Shown here: one piece after another, positions 23,011-31,076 of the stretch | Position numbering within the stretch: position 1 is the first letter of the stretch | Layout of the letters: each line of letters begins with the position of its first letter | Source: a virus | Direction: 5' to 3' (one strand) | DNA: 40,898 nucleotides | Virus record (IMG/VR): IMGVR_UViG_3300044729_002012 | Coordinates: 1 to 40,898 of that record | The notes under the pieces: model-generated | Seen by the model: only the letters and a program-made list of their open reading frames with translations | Database searches by the model: none | Told to the model about the DNA's origin: nothing | Program-made: the position numbers and the translations under genes

Positions 23011-24536
23011 TGCCAGAATTCACAGTCGAAGTCATTCCAGCAGAGGCGACAGCGCATGGTACGCATGTGGTTGCTGTTGCAAAGTACATCTGTGCGCCAC
23101 CAACAATTGGTTATAGTGTCCCAGTAACATTTGACTGTGCTTTGGCTTGCACGGCCATTGGGTGGCCAATGCAAATGGGCATATTGACAATAGATTTTTA
23201 CACCGACGATCCAACATGCCCTTCTGCCGGTGTGAGTCGTTCCAAGTATTTTCCACAAGTGGTGACAATGGGATTGGGGTGTAGGCCTGGCAATCCATCA
23301 CCAGAGGGGATTTGGCAAGGCGAATACTTCTCAGCCGTCACACTAATCCCTGGGCCTCCTGCGTATGGCATGTCGTTTAGAATTCGAGCGGTCATGACAG
23401 TGAACGTGGATGCAAGCGTATCTGTTCTCATCACGATTGACAGGCTTGTGCCGAATTCGGAATTTGTACCACCACCAGCAAACGGTTCAAACGTCTATGT
23501 GGAGTGCGGCAACTTCTCCACCACCTTGACAAGGCTAATTGATCCAAGCGCAGATCCATTAGCAAGGAATGTTTCGTGGGTGATGACAAACCCAAATCAA
23601 GTCCCATTCAATACAGGTGGTGGGTATTGTGAAACAGACATAAAATCAGCAAATGCGACCGTAGTTTTGATGCCATATAGACTTGGTTGTGACGGCAGAG
23701 CAAATGCTGGTGCGCTATCTAATTGTGCGATGGATACAGGGTATAGGACTTACTCTTGCATGGCAGTTTTGGTCAAACCGTCCACGGCGGGAGCATTTAG
23801 GCCACAATGGTCACAAATGGGAGTCAATACTGGCAACGATAGACGTTGTTTTGAAGGCAATAACGCTGGACCAAGCGCAACTCCATTCCCGATTCCAGCA
23901 CAATTAAATCCACCACCAATATACCCAGATCTTATGGAGCTTCTGAATTGTGGCTGTCCAAATGAGAACGCTGTTATTTCTGATAAACAGCAAATACAGT
24001 TTACTCGCTGTGCTGATTTTGATGTCGTATTGAAGTCTGTAAACAAAAGTGTACCATGCCTCGCAGTTCGGCCAAGTGGCAATGGTAATCCTTGGCAAAT
24101 AGGCACCTATGTAATTGATGCTACAATCCAAGCACAGACTGGACATTGGGTCGCAACGTGTTCCTTCCCAACGATGCCTGGGGCACCTAAGGTTGTAATT
24201 TATGGTCTAGAGTTTCCTACAGGGATTCTGGCAGAATGTGTGCCAATACCATCACTGGGAGAACAAGTGTTTTCTATGCCACCAATAGTGCCACCATCTG
24301 CAAAAGAATTGATGGCAAAAATAAACAAAGTTAAAGAGCTTCCTTGCATTCACCTTGGGATGCAACTTGAGACAGTTCCGTCCTGTGGTTGTTCAGGTGG
24401 CAACCTTTACGAGTGCGCCAAACATGGCAAATGTCGTGTACAAGGAAACACTATCGAGATGAACTGCTGGCGTTGCCCAGACTATATTGACCGAACTGAA
24501 AATAACGGTATGATTGATGTAAACAATGGGGGATAG
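23007..24536 (+). CDS. Cys-rich tail-tip protein with C-terminal Cys/His module
   Basis: This 509-aa protein has about 24 cysteines. The body is beta-like; the last 60 residues contain LPCIHLGMQLETV, SCGCSG, ECAKHGKCR and NCWRCPDY, a compact Cys/His unit of the C-x2-LG ... C-x-C ... C-x2-HG-x-C ... C-x2-CPDY type. I know this unit from planctomycete proteins, so it hints at host origin or host-adapted function; metal binding is likely. The ATG at 23007 overlaps the previous stop (ATGA); the next ATG at 23010 is an alternative. Confidence 0.55.
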   Translation: MMPEFTVEVIPAEATAHGTHVVAVAKYICAPPTIGYSVPVTFDCALACTAIGWPMQMGILTIDFYTDDPTCPSAGVSRSKYFPQVVTMGLGCRPGNPSPEGIWQGEYFSAVTLIPGPPAYGMSFRIRAVMTVNVDASVSVLITIDRLVPNSEFVPPPANGSNVYVECGNFSTTLTRLIDPSADPLARNVSWVMTNPNQVPFNTGGGYCETDIKSANATVVLMPYRLGCDGRANAGALSNCAMDTGYRTYSCMAVLVKPSTAGAFRPQWSQMGVNTGNDRRCFEGNNAGPSATPFPIPAQLNPPPIYPDLMELLNCGCPNENAVISDKQQIQFTRCADFDVVLKSVNKSVPCLAVRPSGNGNPWQIGTYVIDATIQAQTGHWVATCSFPTMPGAPKVVIYGLEFPTGILAECVPIPSLGEQVFSMPPIVPPSAKELMAKINKVKELPCIHLGMQLETVPSCGCSGGNLYECAKHGKCRVQGNTIEMNCWRCPDYIDRTENNGMIDVNNGG

Positions 24537-24538
24537 CC

Positions 24539-24778
24539 ATGGATATATTCGAGTTCATGAAGACCCATGGCTTACCTTGGGCAGGCATGGCAATTGCAGC
24601 CTACGCTTTCTGGGTACAAGTGGTTATCCCAGGACGTGATCGGCACTTCCAATTTCTCGATAAGATTGAATCAGCCATGGTAGAGATGGCAAAAACGCAA
24701 ACGGCTATAATGAGAGAAGTTGCTGAACTTGTTCAACGTGTAGAAGGAGATGGCAAGAATGGCAAGTCTAATTTATAA
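24539..24778 (+). CDS. Holin-like membrane protein with coiled coil
   Basis: This 79-aa protein has one transmembrane helix near residues 14-30 (WAGMAIAAYAFWVQVVI) followed by a long charged helix (FQFLDKIESAMVEMAKTQTA, with heptad-like spacing) and a basic tail. The outline fits a class III-type or XhlA-like holin or a membrane anchor for lysis control, but no holin is proved. The ribosome site is GGGGGAT just before ATG. The peptidase gene of the window lies 4 kb away, so lysis functions are not fully clustered. Confidence 0.5.
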   Translation: MDIFEFMKTHGLPWAGMAIAAYAFWVQVVIPGRDRHFQFLDKIESAMVEMAKTQTAIMREVAELVQRVEGDGKNGKSNL

Positions 24779-25175
24779 CTCGGCAATTTTTGACGCATCA
24801 ACAGGTGCAATCGACTTTGACACAGACACATTTAAGATGATGCTTGTGACAAGTTCGTACACTGCTGCAAAGACGCATACAAAGCGCAACGCGGTAACGA
24901 ATGAAGTCAGTGGTACTGGTTATACTGCTGGTGGCAATGCTGCTGCTGCGACTGTAACCAAGGATGACACAAATAGCCGTGTGGACATCACATTTGCAAT
25001 CACCTCTTGGACTAGCTCAACGATTACTGCGAGAGCGGGTGTGATTTATAAGAGCCGAGGTGGCGCATCGTCGGCCGATGAACTTGTTGGCTATGTCGAT
25101 TTCGGTTCTGACATTTCCAGCACCTCTGGAACATTCTCGGTGACAATCACAAGTCCTCTCAGGTTCCAAAACTAA
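24759..25175 (+). CDS. Conserved phage structural protein (SADELxxYVDFG family)
   Basis: The 138-aa protein starts at 24759, with AAGGAG ten bases upstream; the ATG at 24750 would leave only one base. It begins MASLIYNSAIFDASTGAIDF and has DTDTFKMMLVTSSYTAAKTH, RNAVTNEVSGTGYTAGG, DITFAITSWTSSTITARAGV, YKSRGGASSADELVGYVDFG and SPLRFQN at the end. This whole pattern is common in phage genomes, where it is annotated only as a hypothetical or tail-region protein. Function unknown. Confidence 0.65.
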   Translation: MASLIYNSAIFDASTGAIDFDTDTFKMMLVTSSYTAAKTHTKRNAVTNEVSGTGYTAGGNAAAATVTKDDTNSRVDITFAITSWTSSTITARAGVIYKSRGGASSADELVGYVDFGSDISSTSGTFSVTITSPLRFQN

Positions 25176-25756
25176 TGTCTACCTGTGTAATAGTAGCTGG
25201 GACGTATCGATCTGGTACGTCATTGTTGTCACGGTTTCTACACGAATCCGGCGTTGACATGAATCCAGTGCCATCAAGCAAAGATCTGCCAGGCTGGCAC
25301 CCAACTGGAAGCTACAAAGATAAGATTCTTGACGTAGAAGGGTTTGCTGGGTGGGAAGCATATTTTTCGGCCCGGCCTATGCCAGACGTATGGGGCATCA
25401 AGAGTCACAGACTTCTATTCACGCCTGGCATGATAGAATCATTCATTCAAGCATGTCCAGCTAATCGTAAAGTATTAGTGTGGACCAGCCGAGATATTGA
25501 AACCGCAGTGGCATCATATTCGTTTTTGCGACACGATCTTTCTATTGAAGAAGCACGGGAAATAATCGTCAGCCAAGTGGCTAGCTTGGATAGCCTGTTT
25601 CAGGCTTGGCCCGAAGCCGATAGGATGCGGGTGGCGTTTCCCGAAACGACAATTGACCCAGCGGGACAATTGCAAGCGGTTACAGATTTAATCGGCTTGC
25701 CATTTAATGAGCAGGCCTTGGCCCATATTCGAGCCGATATACCGAAGTGGGGCTAA
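25175..25756 (+). CDS. Sulfotransferase-like protein (PAPS-binding family)
   Basis: This 193-aa protein has the nucleotide-sulfate-binding P-loop GTYRSGTSLLSRFL (9-22) and a downstream VLVWTSRDIETAVASYSFLR segment (about 99-118) matching the 3'-phosphate-binding motif of sulfotransferases (RxxxxxxxSxxxF-like, RD...S). It is shorter than the usual 250-300 aa, so it is a compact member. The predicted reaction is transfer of sulfate from PAPS to a sugar, lipid or other group. It lies between a virion protein and the adhesin gene, starts by TAATG overlap and may decorate the particle, a host receptor or a lipid; that is inference. Confidence 0.7.
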   Translation: MSTCVIVAGTYRSGTSLLSRFLHESGVDMNPVPSSKDLPGWHPTGSYKDKILDVEGFAGWEAYFSARPMPDVWGIKSHRLLFTPGMIESFIQACPANRKVLVWTSRDIETAVASYSFLRHDLSIEEAREIIVSQVASLDSLFQAWPEADRMRVAFPETTIDPAGQLQAVTDLIGLPFNEQALAHIRADIPKWG

Positions 25757-25759
25757 TAC

Positions 25760-27871
25760 ATGGCATTAATTCATTATTACAAATTCAATAACAATCTTTA
25801 TGATTCTGTTGGCGCATTTGATTTGATGACCAATATAGGTACTCCGTCTTACACTACTGGAAAACTTGGTGGTTCTACTGGTGCCGTTAGAGCATCGGTG
25901 TCTTTGTTTTCATGCACTGGAAGCGGGGCGGCTGCTTCTGGATTTATGGCGGCAGACACAACAGAAGCAGCTAGCGGCGTGTTGTCGTGGTCAATGACAG
26001 GGTGGATATATTTAACAGGAAATGCCACCAGTTTGATTCAACTCCTTACTGGCACGGCAGGACAATCAACGGCAAGCCTTTACTATGATGATAAAGTGGG
26101 ATCACTTGTATTTAATGCGTCTTCGGCAGCGTGTTCAACTTCAACTTGGGTGTTCTTTACAGTTCGAGTAACAAGCGGTGCCAGTTATCTAAGCGTGAAC
26201 GGTGGCGCTGAGTCCATGACCACATGGACCACTAACATGATGGCTATGGGAAAGTCATTATTTAACGGAATACGAGTAGGTTCTTTGTCAGGGTCTAGTC
26301 CTTTATCTGCCTATATTGACGATGTGCGGATATTCAATCATTCGCTTTCATCTGGAGAAATTGCGGGAATATATAATTCGGGATCTCCAGCCGAGGCAAG
26401 TAGTACTGCTTTGAAATGGGATCAGCCAATACATCATTATAAATTCACAGACAACCTAAATGACAGCATAGGTTCTGATAATGCTACAGCATTCGGAGTA
26501 ATTTCTTATCCAACAGGGCTGTTTGCAAATAGTCCAAAATGCGTTTTAATTGATAATTACGAAAACATAGACTGTATTGGCGCATCAACATGGTCATCTA
26601 ATAGTTGGACTGCTTCATTTTGGTCAGAATTGCCAGGTTCTTTTTCTTCAACGCCTCTTTTTTCATTGTCTGATTCAACTGGCGTTAATTATTTAAGATA
26701 CAATCATGACCCAAAAGCTCCATATTGGAGTTTAAGCGGCACGACAATGTTTCAAGACTCTTATGCAAGTACAACTGTTATGAGGTTTTTATCTTATAAT
26801 CACATAGCTCAAAGATACACTTTGCATTTTGCTGGTGTTACTGGCGTTACATCACAATACTCTGGTTCAGGATTTTCACTTGCAAGGTTTCAATCAGGCT
26901 CGCTTGGTGCCGTCAGCGTAAATATAAAATTAGACGATCTAAGGATATATAACAGTTTGCTGTCTGGGTTTGATAAAGATCAAATATTTAATGGTGGGAG
27001 TGGGACAGAATACAGCATAGTCAGTTCTGGTGGTTCTGCTTCAGGTTTATTAGCAACAATCACAATGTCCGGTCCTGCTGGATCGGCAACTGGATCTAGT
27101 GGTGGTGCCGGATCTGCATCTGGGGCGTTATCTACGGTCACGATGTCTGGGCCTGCTGGATCTGCGTCTTCAGGTTCACCAGCTTCTGCTTCTGGATCAT
27201 TAGCAACAATTAATGTTTCATCTTTTTCTGGAATTGGTGGTGTTGGTGTTACTGGCAGTGGTTCTCTTTCTACAATTACTGTGTCATCATTCGCCGGGAT
27301 AGGATTCCCAGAGTTCATCGGTACAGGTCCACTTGGGACTGTTTCTGTCACAGCAATTGAAGCAGTTGCTTCGATTTCAACATCAATCCAATTATCTTAT
27401 TGTGCGTGTGATGCGGAAATTGGATGGAAGCAATCGTTGCCGATTACAGGGTTTGTTAGTGCAGTCCAGGGTGAGGATGCGATCTCGGCAAGGATTACAC
27501 CTGTAGTCTCAGGAATAGACGCAAACATTGTTTTCTTCGAGCAGCGAACTTTAACTGCATCTTCTTCGTACACTTATGACCTTCGTTCTCTCACCGACTT
27601 CCTTGGACAGTCATTCTCATTGTCCAGAGCGTATGCAATCAGCGTGGTCATGACCTCTGGAAGTGCGACCATTTCCCCAGGTGCGTCGAACCCACTCAAG
27701 TGGTTTTTCAATTCAAATACAGCCAACGTCACAATCACATCTGGCAACTCATTTATGTTTGCTCAGAAGGGATCTGCTATAGTAAGTAATAGTGCAAAGA
27801 CAATTCTGGTGACAAATCCATCAGCGTTGTCCGCATGTGTGTACAAGATTGCGATTCTCGGAGGACGATGA
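25760..27871 (+). CDS. Modular LamG-type adhesin/tail protein
   Basis: This 703-aa protein has two concanavalin/LamG-like domains in tandem: residues 1-215 (starting MALIHYYKFNNNLYDSVGAF) and 222-410 (HHYKFTDNLNDSIG). Each ends in a YIDDVRIFN- or LDDLRIYN-type strand. A Ser/Gly linker (425-540) has five units of about 24 residues with SASGxLxTITxSGPAG-like cores. The C-terminal domain (570-703) matches the protein at 15606. Likely a sugar-binding receptor adhesin. The LamG call rests on repeats and the DDVRIFN motif. Confidence 0.7.
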   Translation: MALIHYYKFNNNLYDSVGAFDLMTNIGTPSYTTGKLGGSTGAVRASVSLFSCTGSGAAASGFMAADTTEAASGVLSWSMTGWIYLTGNATSLIQLLTGTAGQSTASLYYDDKVGSLVFNASSAACSTSTWVFFTVRVTSGASYLSVNGGAESMTTWTTNMMAMGKSLFNGIRVGSLSGSSPLSAYIDDVRIFNHSLSSGEIAGIYNSGSPAEASSTALKWDQPIHHYKFTDNLNDSIGSDNATAFGVISYPTGLFANSPKCVLIDNYENIDCIGASTWSSNSWTASFWSELPGSFSSTPLFSLSDSTGVNYLRYNHDPKAPYWSLSGTTMFQDSYASTTVMRFLSYNHIAQRYTLHFAGVTGVTSQYSGSGFSLARFQSGSLGAVSVNIKLDDLRIYNSLLSGFDKDQIFNGGSGTEYSIVSSGGSASGLLATITMSGPAGSATGSSGGAGSASGALSTVTMSGPAGSASSGSPASASGSLATINVSSFSGIGGVGVTGSGSLSTITVSSFAGIGFPEFIGTGPLGTVSVTAIEAVASISTSIQLSYCACDAEIGWKQSLPITGFVSAVQGEDAISARITPVVSGIDANIVFFEQRTLTASSSYTYDLRSLTDFLGQSFSLSRAYAISVVMTSGSATISPGASNPLKWFFNSNTANVTITSGNSFMFAQKGSAIVSNSAKTILVTNPSALSACVYKIAILGGR

Positions 27872-28518
27872 TGAACATGATTCTGATGCTGATTCTGGGC
27901 CAATCGCTTGAATTCCCACCAGAGTTTAAAGGCGAACCGGGTCAATTCATTGCGGTTAAGCCGACAAAAATGGAAGGGAAAACAGTTCAATACTACGCTA
28001 TGGACCCAGGTTTGAATGTATTCCCCGCGTCGCTGCTATCCGATCCGACAGCAACAGTGGTGACATCTGTTACTCCAGGCACCTATCGACTCCTTGCATG
28101 GACAGCCTTGGGCGACAAACCAAGCCCCGCATCCCTGATCCGAGTAAACATTCAAGCACTTCCCCTCCCCAATCCACCGAAACCAAATGACTCGCTCCGA
28201 GATGACATAGAGTCTATCTGGGGTTCGATGCTGGAATCGGATAAGGAGGCCACCAGATCGGCCATGGTGAGCGTTTACAAGCGATGCGCCCAGACAGCCA
28301 ACCGACAATTAAAAACGATTGGTGACCTATTTGAGGTGCTTGCAGGGGAAACGTCTGGTCTTCCCAAAGATCGACTGATGCCAATCAGAAAGCGCATCGC
28401 ATCAGAAGTAGAAAAGATTGCTGGTAATGATGAGAATGCAGTCTATTCAGAAGGCCAACGAATGGCTTTGGTGTCGATGTTTACCCATGCTGCATCCATA
28501 TTGGAGACATTGAAATGA
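27871..28518 (+). CDS. Short-leader protein beside the peptidase
   Basis: The 215-aa protein starts at 27871, six bases after GGAGG; longer frames to 27835 are less likely. Its N-terminus (MNMILMLILGQSLEFPPEFK) is a short hydrophobic leader without a lipobox, so a secreted or periplasm-facing protein is possible. An Ig-like/beta part (FIAVKP...VTPGTYRLLAWTALGDKPS) is followed by a Pro-rich linker and a helical C-terminal half (SIWGSMLESDKEATRSAMVS and after). I recall similar proteins next to papain-like peptidases in planctomycete phages. Its stop overlaps the peptidase start. Confidence 0.5.
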   Translation: MNMILMLILGQSLEFPPEFKGEPGQFIAVKPTKMEGKTVQYYAMDPGLNVFPASLLSDPTATVVTSVTPGTYRLLAWTALGDKPSPASLIRVNIQALPLPNPPKPNDSLRDDIESIWGSMLESDKEATRSAMVSVYKRCAQTANRQLKTIGDLFEVLAGETSGLPKDRLMPIRKRIASEVEKIAGNDENAVYSEGQRMALVSMFTHAASILETLK

Positions 28519-29408
28519 GTGAAGAATTTCAATTTGGTTGGGTAGACGATCCAGCGGAAGTAGAAGCTGTTGTTTCTGAACTGGAATTTTCCCGGTTTGC
28601 CGAAACACCAGCAGGTCAAGAATCAGTCGCCGATATTCCTGAGACTGTCCATGGGTGGAAGATCTACGAGAAAATCACAGGTAAAACTTGGCCCATTTTC
28701 AATCAAGGTCCAGTTGGTTCCTGTGTGAGTTTTGGCACCACCAATGCGATGTTGTATACCGCAGCATGTGAGATTGCTTCAGGCGAGAGAGAAGAAATCC
28801 GAATCCCTTGCATGGAAGCAATCTACGGTGGCAGTCGTGTAGAGATCGGTGGCGGGAAATTGCGTGGCGATGGTTCCCTTGGTGCTTGGGCTGCTAAATG
28901 GTTGAAGCAGTATGGCATCGTGGCTCAAGGCGTGTACGGCCAGTACGACCTGCGAGAGTATTCAGTCCAGAGATGCCGGGAATGGGGCAAGAGCGGACTT
29001 CCTGACGATCTTGAACCGGAAGCCAAGTCGCACGGGATTACTGATTTTACGCCTGTTCTGACGTTTGAAAACGCATGTAAGGCGATTGCTAACGGTTACG
29101 GCATCAACGTCTGTTCTAGCCAAGGTTTTGATCTCAAGCGGGACCAAGATGGCTTTAGCAAGGCCAGTGGTTCTTGGGGCCATTCAATGGCGTTCGTTGG
29201 CTATTCCCGTGGCAAGCGACCTGGGTTGTTTGTTGTGAACTCATGGGGTGCGAATTCGACCACAGGTCCAACACCAGACGACTGTCCGAAGTCGGGGTGG
29301 TGGGTTGATGCAAGCGTGGCAGATAGAATGCTTCGAGGTGGAGACTCATTCTGCTACTCAGGCTTCCGGGGTTTCCCGGTTCGACGGATCGATTGGTCCG
29401 TTCTATAG
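28515..29408 (+). CDS. Papain-like C1 cysteine peptidase
   Basis: This 297-aa protein has the papain-fold catalytic set: oxyanion Gln64 and nucleophile Cys70 in WPIFNQGPVGSCVSFG, His223 in SWGHSMAFVG and Asn242 in FVVNSWG. The spacing and NSWG motif are those of peptidase family C1. There is no propeptide of the usual length, just about 60 residues, and no signal peptide. A phage C1 peptidase could act on host envelope proteins or peptidoglycan-linked peptides as a lysin, or process virion proteins. It overlaps the previous gene by ATGA and is followed by AGGAGGT for the next. Confidence 0.8.
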   Translation: MSEEFQFGWVDDPAEVEAVVSELEFSRFAETPAGQESVADIPETVHGWKIYEKITGKTWPIFNQGPVGSCVSFGTTNAMLYTAACEIASGEREEIRIPCMEAIYGGSRVEIGGGKLRGDGSLGAWAAKWLKQYGIVAQGVYGQYDLREYSVQRCREWGKSGLPDDLEPEAKSHGITDFTPVLTFENACKAIANGYGINVCSSQGFDLKRDQDGFSKASGSWGHSMAFVGYSRGKRPGLFVVNSWGANSTTGPTPDDCPKSGWWVDASVADRMLRGGDSFCYSGFRGFPVRRIDWSVL

Positions 29409-29418
29409 GAGGTGGATG

Positions 29419-29820
29419 ATGCCGATTGGTGATAATGACCCGATGGAATTGCCGAAGGATCTTCCTACGCATTCCATTTCAATTCTCTACTCATTTGCCC
29501 GTGGCAAAGAGGGATGGTCTGAAGAAACATTCCGTTCCATCCTGACCATTATTGGTTACGTTGGTGGTATCCCGTTCGCAAATCGACTTGTCGGATCAAA
29601 TGAAATTGATTCAGACACACAGCAGATGTTAATTCGGGCGCACAAAGCTCTTTCTGGATCGGTTGGCGATGGCCAATTAGATAAGGAAGCGATGAATGTG
29701 CTTGGCATGATTCTTGATCGACAGAACAAAAATGTCGCACAAGGTCTTATTCCATGGGAAATCGTCCTTGCTTGGGCGCTCCACAAGTTGATGGATCACC
29801 TTCTAAATAAGGTATCCTAA
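29419..29820 (+). CDS. Hypothetical protein between peptidase and phosphoesterase
   Basis: The start is the ATG at 29419, six bases after AGGAGG (29407-29412). Earlier frames extend back to 29248 but run through the peptidase gene. The 133-aa product begins MPIGDNDPMELPKDLPTHSI and is mainly helical, with a hydrophobic stretch TILSIIGYVGGIPFANRL-like around 43-58 and another near 115-130 (VLAWALHKLMDHLL). No motif is known. Position suggests a lysis or late function, unproved. Confidence 0.55.
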   Translation: MPIGDNDPMELPKDLPTHSISILYSFARGKEGWSEETFRSILTIIGYVGGIPFANRLVGSNEIDSDTQQMLIRAHKALSGSVGDGQLDKEAMNVLGMILDRQNKNVAQGLIPWEIVLAWALHKLMDHLLNKVS

Positions 29821-29840
29821 ACCCCATCGGGAGAGACTTA

Positions 29841-30701
29841 ATGGAATGGCATATCAAACGTACTGACCCACATGCCCATCACCTGTCTCTCCCGATTTCT
29901 CACGCTAACCCAACACGCAAGCTTCTGTTGATTTCAGATTTACACTGGGACTCAATGCAGTGTGATCGAGAATTGCTAAAGCGGGATCTTGACAAGGCTG
30001 TCCAAGATGATGCACTGATCTTTATCTTTGGCGACTTATTCGACGCGATGCAGGGTAAATGGGACAAGAGAGCCTCGGTCGAATCCTTCCGGCCAGAACA
30101 CAGGACAGGCCAATATTTGGATAGCTTGGTTGATACCGCTGCCGAATGGTTCCTGCCATACAAGGACAACCTTGCCCTGATTTCACCTGGCAATCACGAA
30201 ACGTCTATTCAGAAGCACCACGAAACTAATCTCACCGAGCGTTTAGTTGCGATCCTGCGGCATGAGAAGTCCAGGGTTGAACTAGGCACTTACTGGGGTT
30301 ATGTGATGTGCGTCATGAATATGGACGTAGATCGCAAGAAAACCGCTGCCTCGGTCATCCATTACCATCACGGTTATGGTGGTGGTGGAGAGGTCACCAG
30401 GGGTGGTATCGATCACTCCCGCACCAGAGGACAGTATGACGCAGACGTGTTTGTCTCAGGTCATATTCATCGCAGGAATATGGACGAGAACATTATCACT
30501 CGGTTGACCAAGAATGGGAATGTGCGACAGCAGCGACAACTATTCCTACGTTGCTCTGCTTACAAAAATGAAATTGGCGGATGGCACGCAGAAAAGGGAC
30601 GAGCGGCTCGTCCCCTTGGCGGTTGGTGGTTAACGCTTACTGGCGAGCGTTATGGCGACAAAGACATATTCGGCATCACTCTGAATGCAACGGTAACGTG
30701 A
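29841..30701 (+). CDS. Calcineurin-like metallophosphoesterase
   Basis: This 286-aa protein shows the dimetal phosphoesterase motifs: ISDLHWD (D33, H35), FGDLFD (G64-D68), GNHE (117-120), a HYHHG histidine near 176 and SGHIHRR near 213-217. These bind two metal ions and hydrolyse phosphodiester or phosphomonoester bonds. Related phage enzymes act on nucleic-acid ends, nucleotides or host envelope; the substrate is not visible. It is in the late operon after the peptidase. GGGAGAGAC precedes the ATG. Its 3' end overlaps the convergent leftward gene by 26 bases. Confidence 0.88.
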   Translation: MEWHIKRTDPHAHHLSLPISHANPTRKLLLISDLHWDSMQCDRELLKRDLDKAVQDDALIFIFGDLFDAMQGKWDKRASVESFRPEHRTGQYLDSLVDTAAEWFLPYKDNLALISPGNHETSIQKHHETNLTERLVAILRHEKSRVELGTYWGYVMCVMNMDVDRKKTAASVIHYHHGYGGGGEVTRGGIDHSRTRGQYDADVFVSGHIHRRNMDENIITRLTKNGNVRQQRQLFLRCSAYKNEIGGWHAEKGRAARPLGGWWLTLTGERYGDKDIFGITLNATVT

Positions 30702-30885
30702 AGCAACATTCGCAAAAACTCTTATGGTCTTTGATAATCGCTGTGGTTCTTACGCTGCTGTAGGGGCCAATCATGTCCTTGTGCTGTGTGGTCAGAGTGC
30801 CACACATGGTGCAATTAGCAACAATCAAATCGCTGCTAATAACATACTTTTTCCCATTCCTGTCCCAGGTCCATTCAGTACCCAT
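30676..30885 (-). CDS. Small zinc-ribbon-like protein, end of leftward operon
   Basis: This 69-aa protein starts at the ATG that overlaps the previous stop (TAATG at 30885), with AAAGG upstream. Two CxxC pairs, CTMC near 25-28 and CECC near 59-62, suggest a zinc ribbon. The 3' end overlaps the phosphoesterase gene by 26 bases and a 21-residue open frame lies on the opposite strand. It is the last gene of the long leftward operon. Role unknown; zinc-ribbon proteins are frequent in this operon. Confidence 0.55.
   Translation of the reverse strand: MGTEWTWDRNGKKYVISSDLIVANCTMCGTLTTQHKDMIGPYSSVRTTAIIKDHKSFCECCFTLPLHSE
30698..30763 (+). CDS. 21-residue membrane peptide
   Basis: A GTG at 30698, overlapping the phosphoesterase stop (GTGA), opens a frame reading (M)KQHSQKLLWSLIIAVVL and TLL before TAG: a basic head followed by one short membrane helix. 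It would be the last gene of the late operon, a usual place for small lysis peptides. It is antisense to the start half of a convergent leftward gene, and GTG start plus no ribosome site lower the confidence. Confidence 0.35.
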   Translation: MKQHSQKLLWSLIIAVVLTLL

Positions 30886-31076
30886 TATCGTGCCTTTCTC
30901 AATAAAACAGCGGTAATATCGTAAACCTTTTCACCGTACTCTGCATCCATCTCACGCAACTCCTTTACCGCATTAAGGAGCAGTTCTTTGAGTGCCTCGC
31001 ATCGAGTGCATTTACTCACTGTCTTCCGTGGTGTTCTCGTCTTCGGAGTCGTCGTCGTCGTCTTCGTCGCTTTCAT
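30885..31076 (-). CDS. Small basic protein with a CxxC pair
   Basis: This 63-aa protein starts MKATKTTTTTPKTRTPRKTV, a Thr/Lys/Arg-rich tail, then CTRCEALKELLLNAVKELRE, a CxxC followed by a helix. The ATG at 31076 has GGAGG nine bases upstream, but lies inside the previous gene by 65 bases. A GTG at about 31018 next to the previous stop is the alternative start. Translation-coupled by TAATG to the next gene. Function unknown. Confidence 0.5.
   Translation of the reverse strand: MKATKTTTTTPKTRTPRKTVSKCTRCEALKELLLNAVKELREMDAEYGEKVYDITAVLLRKAR

Noticed and set aside
26980-27351. 123-aa minus-strand frame rich in Pro/Asp/Glu
   Set aside because: It is antisense to the Ser/Gly repeat linker of the LamG adhesin; the repeat composition removes stops.
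30785-30806. Inverted repeat TGTGTGG/CCACACA between the convergent operons
   Set aside because: The stem is only 7 bp with an eight-base loop, no T-run follows and it lies in the coding part of the leftward gene, so I do not call it a terminator.
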